DNA of 64,000 nt, from the NCBI GenBank assembly GCA_024509875.1, contig JAMPIV010010577.1:124001-188000 (forward strand). Reading direction: 5' to 3'. Numbering within the stretch: position 1 is the first letter of the stretch; every line of letters begins with the position of its first letter. Below the pieces are notes generated by a model, which was not told the origin of the DNA, searched no databases, and worked only from the letters and a program-made list of their open reading frames with translations. Positions 58,187 to 64,000 of the stretch are shown piece after piece. The DNA is from Oreohelix idahoensis (Eukaryota; Mollusca; Gastropoda; Stylommatophora; Oreohelicidae). The translations under genes and the position numbers were made by a program.

Positions 58187-61100
58187 CATACCTGTCAACT
58201 TGTACGAATTTTTCGTACAATATACGGATTTTTGATACTTTTAGCAGTGTACGGCCGTACAGACTCGTTGTACGGATTTTTCTCCCAGCCAAAAAAATTT
58301 TTTTTTATTTTTTTTATTTAAAAAAAAAGTTTTTTTTTTTCTTTTAATTCTAAAAATATTTTCCAACCCAAGTTTTTTAAAATTTTAAATCAGAAAATAT
58401 TTTCTAGCCCAGGTTTTTATTTAACCATTTTTTTTTTATTTTTGATTCCGGGAATCTCGGCGTCCGTTTTTAAACTGAGGTCTCTCCCAGCAACCAATCA
58501 ATTGAATTCGGCCTCAAACGCTTTCGGTTTTCAGCGTGACATGGCGTATTTTTAAAGTTACCTGTTATCAACGACCACGTTTGCTTGCCACCACACTTCG
58601 ACGCCATTTCGTTTAAAAAAGCTAAGTACTTATAACTTGGTTAAATATTGCTGTTATTTTGCTTTGTTGCAATTTAATCGCTGTCTTAATCTTTCCAGTT
58701 ATATCTTGCCCTTCAATATATTTCCGTTAAATTGTCATAATATTCTGTGTAGGCCCTACATAACTAGAAAAAAAAAAGTTTGTTTGCGTTGAGTAGGCCT
58801 ACTTTATTCCAGCACTCAAGATTAGCTGCTTTATTTTTTAATAAAGTGGCAATCTGTTATCACTTTAAGCTACCAACTCGTAAATAATAATTTTGTAAAT
58901 TTTTGGTGGTACGTTTTTTCTTCCTAGATTTGATATTCTGTTCATAATTTTGTTTATAATTTTTTTTTTTTTTGTTTTGTTGTTGCTGTTAGCCGTTTGC
59001 TTTGTTCGTAGTATTTTTTAATCATTCTCTTTGTTGATTGTCTCGTTATTTAGTTTGTTTTCCCGACTAGGGTTACTGCCCTTATGGGAACTCTTCTATC
59101 CTTCTTACTACTTCCTGTTCTCTAAGATGTCCGATTAAACATGTCGAGTTTATATTCTGTGTTCAAGCTTAGTGATTATGCTTCGTAACGTGAGTATGTA
59201 TGACAGCCAGCCACGTCTTATTATATTTAACAGTATTTACTACACACGACAGTAAATATCAACACTCTTTGTCTACAAAGATTATTAGTTGAAATATTTC
59301 ATCCACTGAATGATGGCTGAGCCTAATTCAAAGAAACAAAAGCTTGCAGGTCATGGTAAGTTTCAGGTCGAATGGGTTAAACTCTTCCCTGGCATTGTAG
59401 ATGCATCCAAGTTAGGATCAACCCATGCTTTTTGTAGATTATGCAGCAAAGATATTAAAGTAGTAGCTTCAGGATTATATGATCTGAAAGTACATTTTAA
59501 ATCGAAATTGCATGAACAAATGTTTGCAATGAAGAAGGGAGCATCTATTAAGACCTTTTTTGCTCAGCCAAAGCAGGAAGAGGGTGGCATTATAAGGGCT
59601 GAAGTTTTATTTGCCAATTTCATTGCCCAGCATAACTTAACTGCATCTGTTGCTGATCACTTTTGTGACTTGGCGCCTGTAATGTTTCCTGACAGTGATA
59701 TTGCCAGAAAGTTCCAGTCTAAGAGGACAAAGACAACACTTATCATTAAAAACTGCCTGGCTCCATCTGCAACAGAACCAGTGATAAAGCTGTGCAGGGA
59801 AACACCCTTCTCATTAATGGTTGATGAATCAAATGACAAGAAAACAGAGAAGCGGTTAGCTATTATGGTGAGAGTTTTTGAAGAAGGATTGGGACCAAGA
59901 ACGAGATTGTTGGACATGCCTGTATGCAGTGGTGGAACCAGTGAGGCGATATTCAGTGATGTTGATAATCTGTTCACAAAATTTCATATTCCATGGAAAA
60001 AATTGCATCGGCTTTGCTAGTGACAACTGCAATGTCATGGTGGGGAAATCAAACTCAGTACTTACTAGGATCAAGCAGAGGAACCCTTATGTTTTTAGTA
60101 TTGGGTGCATTTGCCACCTTGCAAATTTATGTGCACAAGATGGAATCAAACAGTTGACTGTGCCAGTAGAAGACCTTTTGTTAGACATGTACTATCATTT
60201 TGAGCACAGCTCAAAACGACGAAAGGCTTATAAGGAGTTCCAACTATTCACAGAAGCAGATGACCTGAATATTCTTAAACATTGTCAGACTCGCTGGCTG
60301 TCATTGCAGAAGGTAGTGGATAGAATTATTAACCAGTATACAGCTCTCTCATCTTATTTTGAAAGCCACAATGATGTTGAAAAGCCTGGCAGAGTCCAAA
60401 ACATCCATAAACTTTTAAAAGCACCACTAACCCAGCTGACCCTTCGTTTTCTGAGTTTCATTCTGCCACTGTTAAATGAGTTTAATAAACTCTTTCAAAC
60501 AGATGAGTCGCAGATTGGTGGCATGATGGAGGAGATGGACAGATTGCTTAGAAAATTTTTAGTTAAATTTGTGGAGATGAAGTATGTTAAACAGGTTGTT
60601 GACTTGAGGCATATCAAATTTAGTGATCGTGGGGTGCAGCATGATGACAGCATACTGGCAATTGGCCTCTCGAACAGAGCATTTATCGAAGAAATGGAGC
60701 TTGATAGTGGAGTAAAGAGTTCATTTTTTGAGGATGTCAGAAATTTTTACACATCAGTGGTTAAAAAAAATTACTGATAAATTTCCCTTTGACAACCAGG
60801 TTCTAAAGGACTTAAAAGTGCTAGATCCAAGCACTAAAGATAATCTCAGGTATCCAAACATCTGCAGATTGGCAGATGCTTTTGCCCAAGATCTTGATCA
60901 GGAAGCACTGAAAGATGAGTTCGATGACTACTGTATGATGTCTGATGTGTGTGTGTCCCTACTAACAGATAGTGGTCAGAAAGAGAGCTTCTGTAGCTGT
61001 TGGCTGGAAGTTGTTGACCAGAAAACTACGACTGGTGCCATCCGCATCCCTAATTTGAAAGTCATCATTCAGCGACTGCTGATACTCCCTCATGCGTATA

Positions 61101-61198
61101 ATTTATTAAAATATTTTTTGCGTAAGGATTTTTGGGTGTTTGTAAGGATTTTTTTGGTCCGGCGTACAGATTTTTGTCTCAGGAGGTTGACAGGTATG
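58187..61198 (+). mobile_element. hAT-like DNA transposon
   Basis: Ends are related inverted repeats: catacctgtcaacttgtacg at 58187 and the complement of ...aggttgacaggtatg to 61198 (15 of the first ~17 bases agree). Flanks share ctaata (58181-58186 and 61199-61204). hAT elements usually duplicate 8 bp, so the 6 bp seen may be an eroded duplication. It encodes a BED-finger/hAT-type transposase in broken frames. The first kilobase is non-coding with long A/T runs. Confidence 0.8.
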
Positions 61199-61219
61199 CT
61201 AATATATGTTGAGTCTTAA
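59310..61219 (+). pseudogene. hAT-like transposase with BED-type finger (C-terminus lost)
   Basis: ATG at 59310 (an in-frame ATG three bases on is equivalent). N-terminal zinc finger AFCRLCSKDIK ... VHFKSKLH (C-x2-C, H-x5-H), then hAT catalytic-region motifs LMVDESNDKKTEKRLAIM and CIGFASDNCNVMVGKSN, and HCQTRWLSL. Two frame breaks, near 59997 (six A) and 60765 (eight A), each one surplus A. Homology stops at RLLILPHA near 61095: the C-terminal hATC dimerisation segment is missing and the frame reads into the terminal repeat. Likely immobile alone. Confidence 0.85.
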
Positions 61220-61587
61220 CTCATATATTCAACCGTCAGTGTTCAGGCCTCCTAGTTAATGGAATAAGAAATAAATAAGGACTTTTGAGTCCCGAGAATA
61301 TGTTAAGGCGTTGATATTAAAACGCAGATCTACACGCGATATTCTAGATAGAACACGGTGTATTATAAAATGCGCTATTGAAAGCGATAATGTTAAATTG
61401 TGGCGTGGACAGCCAAACTCAGAATAATTGATTTAGCTTGTGATTTGATGAAATAGACAAGATGTCTTAATAGAAATACAAAGCCAATGATTTGGCATAA
61501 TATCTGACGTGATAATGTCAAGTCAGTTTGAATAGAATACTATATGAAATAATAAAATTAGACGAAGATCGACGGTTGATATGACTG
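61205..61587. other. Unassigned sequence
   Basis: AT-rich stretch between the hAT element and LTR-like block D. No feature seen. Confidence 0.35.
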
Positions 61588-63066
61588 TGTAACGAACAGT
61601 TTTAGTGTAAGGGGAAGTAAACTGGAGTATGTTAGAAGTTGAAATAGATTTTGAGTTATAGCACTTAGTTGCTTGTTAGCTATCGAATTATTTAGAGAGT
61701 ATCTCGTGATAGTTTCGAGAGACAGATTACAGACAGCGTGAAAAGCGCTGATATATTTATTCTGTAATGTTTTGAACGGAGTGAGAATAGCTCGCTGCTA
61801 GCCCGCAATTGTTTGTGTTAGGTGAACAGTGAAAAAGTCTCGTGTCTGCTTTTGAGCGGGACGAGTGTGTTATCTAGGGAGAGTGTTCCGGGCGTTTTGA
61901 CCGGGTAGGAGCCTGTGTTTTTGGGAAGTGTGAAATGCCTGTACAGTGCTGAATTTAAAAATGTCGACGGATTTTTCGCTGTGGGTACAGCGTAGTATAA
62001 ACCTGCAGTTTTGATTATTGTGGAAATGTTTATAACTGCAGTGTGCAGTCTTTAAAGGCCATTATCTCCTGTGTGAGGAGTCTTGAGTTTAATAAGAGTA
62101 CTTTAGGCCATGAATCATGATAGCTCCTGTGAGAGGATTGTTATTGAGGATTCTTTATAGCGCTGAGTTTAATAAGAGTACTTTAGGCCATGAATCATGA
62201 TAGCTCCTGTGAGAGGATTGTTATTGAGGATTCTTTATAGCGCTGAGTTTAATAAGAGTACTTTAGGCCATGAATCATGATAGCTCCTGTGAGAGGATTG
62301 TTATTGAGGATTCTTTATAGCGCTGAGTTTAATAAGAGTACTTTAGGCCATGAATCATGATAGCTCCTGTGAGAGGATTGTTATTGAGGATTCTTTAGAG
62401 CGCTGAGTTTAATAAGAGTACTTTAGGCCATGAATCATGATAGCTCCTGTGAGAGGATTGTTATTGAGGATTCTTTATAGCGCTGAGTTTAATAAGAGTA
62501 CTTTAGGCCATGAATCATGATAGCTCCTGTGAGAGGATTGTTATTGAGGATTCTTTATAGCGCTGAGTTTAATAAGAGTACTTTAGGCCATGAATCATGA
62601 TAGCTCCTGTGAGAGGATTGTTATTGAGGATTCTTTATAGCGCTGAGTTTAATAAGAGTACTTTAGGCCATGAATCATGATAGCTCCTGTGAGAGGATTG
62701 TTATTGAGGATTCTTTATAGCGCTGAGTTTAATAAGAGTACTTTAGGCCATGAATCATGATAGCTCCTGTGAGAGGATTGTTATTGAGGATTCTCTATAG
62801 CGCTGAGTTTAATAAGAGTACTTTAGGCCATGAATCATGATATCATTGTAGCTGCCGTTTAATAAGAGTACTTTGTGGCGCAGTTACTATGTGGTACTTT
62901 ATATCTTGTGTTGTGCTGTGAACGGTATTCTATGTGTATTTCATCAATGTGTTGTGACGTGAATAAACCCATATGAAATGTCACCAGTCGTTTACAACCA
63001 TCCATGACTCTTGTGTACGTACCTGTGGTGTAAACGACTAAACCAACACACGCACTTAATATTACA
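61588..63066 (+). repeat. LTR-like block D (80-bp array inside), plus orientation
   Basis: The best-bounded member of the family: begins tgtaacgaacag and ends cttaatattaca, giving TGTAA...TTACA ends. The 5' side (aaggggaagtaaact, gtctcgtgtctgc, ctcgctgctagccc) and 3' side (gacgtgaataaaccc, ccatgactcttgtgtacgta) are the reverse complements of the corresponding parts of blocks A, B and C. An aataaa lies near 62962. Confidence 0.55.
62084..62842. repeat. Tandem array, 80-bp unit, about 9.5 copies
   Basis: tgagtttaataagagtactt recurs every 80 bases (62164, 62244, 62324 and onward). Units are virtually identical. In reverse complement the unit shares cagcgctataa with the 92-bp array at 7850. Confidence 0.95.
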
Positions 63067-64000
63067 AGTGTGACAGGGAACTTAACACGTATTTAGAAAT
63101 AGCCCCGGAGTGGGCGTGGTCTATCTGTATCGAGAACCTGTGCATCGCTTACCAGTAGACTTCTACAGTGTTTGCCTGTGTGGCGTATATGTATGTATCA
63201 AATGTAGACATTACCAGATCCACAACACAGCAGCAACGTTAGCAGATAATCAATAAGACACCCTATTCAGTAAACTAAACCAATACGTTATCAGTGAAGA
63301 CATTGCCCATGACGTTTCAGAAGACTTACGGCCATGACATCCCGGGGTTTTCACTTCAAAAGTTACGGGGGTGTAACAGTGGTGTGCTAGTTTTATAGGA
63401 TCAGATACCCGCAAAATTCGCGTGATATTAATTCACAACTGTTAGCATGTAGCCTGAGTGGCGTTAGTATATGAAAGGACAGACATCACATTTGAGAGCT
63501 GTATCCAGGCCCAAGGAAAACTTATTTCAGTATCAGTTAAACTGGGAACTGTTAACTCAAGTCGCAAGAGTCGCAACTCGCAAGTCAAGAAAATTTATTA
63601 CTCAAGATTATGAGATGTCATGATATACAGTGGCGTCTGTATACCAGTACAAGTAATCATTGGCAGTATGAACGAGCGGTGTACCTCCTTTCAACGAAAT
63701 TGACAGACGGTGACCCCATTTCCTGCTTTCCTGTGCGGTGCGGTGTGTTAGCACGTAGCGTGCTGAATCGAGGACCTGAGCGGAATCAAGGTATCAAGTT
63801 CCAATGCCTTTCTGTTGTCGATTGTTTTACCATTGAACTTTGTGATATCCAGGGTGTTAACGGAAAGGAACAGAAGAGTTTTCATTCAAGATAAGTGATT
63901 ATGTTTGTGATGTGAACTGTGTCACCTTAACTATGTCAACGAGCCTTCCTGTGCTTTGCATCTCCTATACTGTTGAAATCTGTTGTTTTTGTTGTCTAAT
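63067..64000 (+). other. Leader of a third coiled-coil element, gene beyond the window
   Basis: 63370-63430 (gtggtgtgctag, ataggatcagatac, ttcgcgtgatat) and 63833-63945 (gaactttgtgatatcc ... atgtcaacgagcc) are reverse complements of parts of the leaders of copies 1 and 2. By those spacings the coiled-coil gene should start roughly 200-600 bp past the right edge on the plus strand. The 94-residue ORF at 63610 is not conserved and not called. Confidence 0.5.

Overview
This is a repeat-dense stretch of an animal nuclear genome. There are no bacterial-style operons. I see tRNA-derived SINEs, RTE-like and RNase H-bearing LINEs, Tc1/mariner-superfamily and hAT DNA transposons, LTR retrotransposons, minisatellites and one intron-rich host gene. 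The repertoire fits a marine invertebrate, most likely a lophotrochozoan such as a mollusc. That placement is an inference from element types, not from a diagnostic gene.

Layout. 1-8.85 kb: two minus-strand copies of an unrecognised coiled-coil, gag-like gene. Each sits downstream of a conserved leader and an LTR-like block containing a private tandem array. 9.9-13.6 kb: a decayed minus-strand RTE-like LINE split by a Tc1-like element (11258-12461, perfect 29-bp inverted repeats, TA duplication). 14.6-15.35 kb: a 5'-truncated LINE. 15.5-25.2 kb: a SINE into which a 9.4-kb Ty3/Gypsy element is inserted, with both target duplications intact. 25.2-29.8 kb: SINEs and minisatellites. 29.8-56.2 kb: the 3' end of a minus-strand host gene encoding an LDL-receptor-family protein resembling LRP2/megalin. 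It has EGF, transmembrane and NPxY-tail exons in phase. Its 20.8-kb intron holds LINE debris, a Sailor-like transposon (36745-38935), satellites, a LINE (41551-44006) and a second Gypsy element (44142-53662). 56.4-57.5 kb: a third LTR-like block. 58.2-61.2 kb: a hAT-type element. 61.6-64 kb: a fourth LTR-like block in plus orientation, followed by the same leader seen upstream of the coiled-coil gene, running off the window.

Most notable points. (1) A multicopy LTR-like family carries a gag-like coiled-coil ORF with no polymerase visible, and each copy amplified its own tandem repeat (70, 92/184, 48 plus 75, and 80 bp) from a shared ancestral segment. (2) Both Gypsy elements have integrase upstream of reverse transcriptase, the Gmr1-type order. 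(3) The host receptor gene is built from short exons that only splice-site reading reveals. (4) Most reading-frame breaks in otherwise young elements are one-base changes in A or T runs, so several apparent pseudogenes may be sequence-consensus errors.
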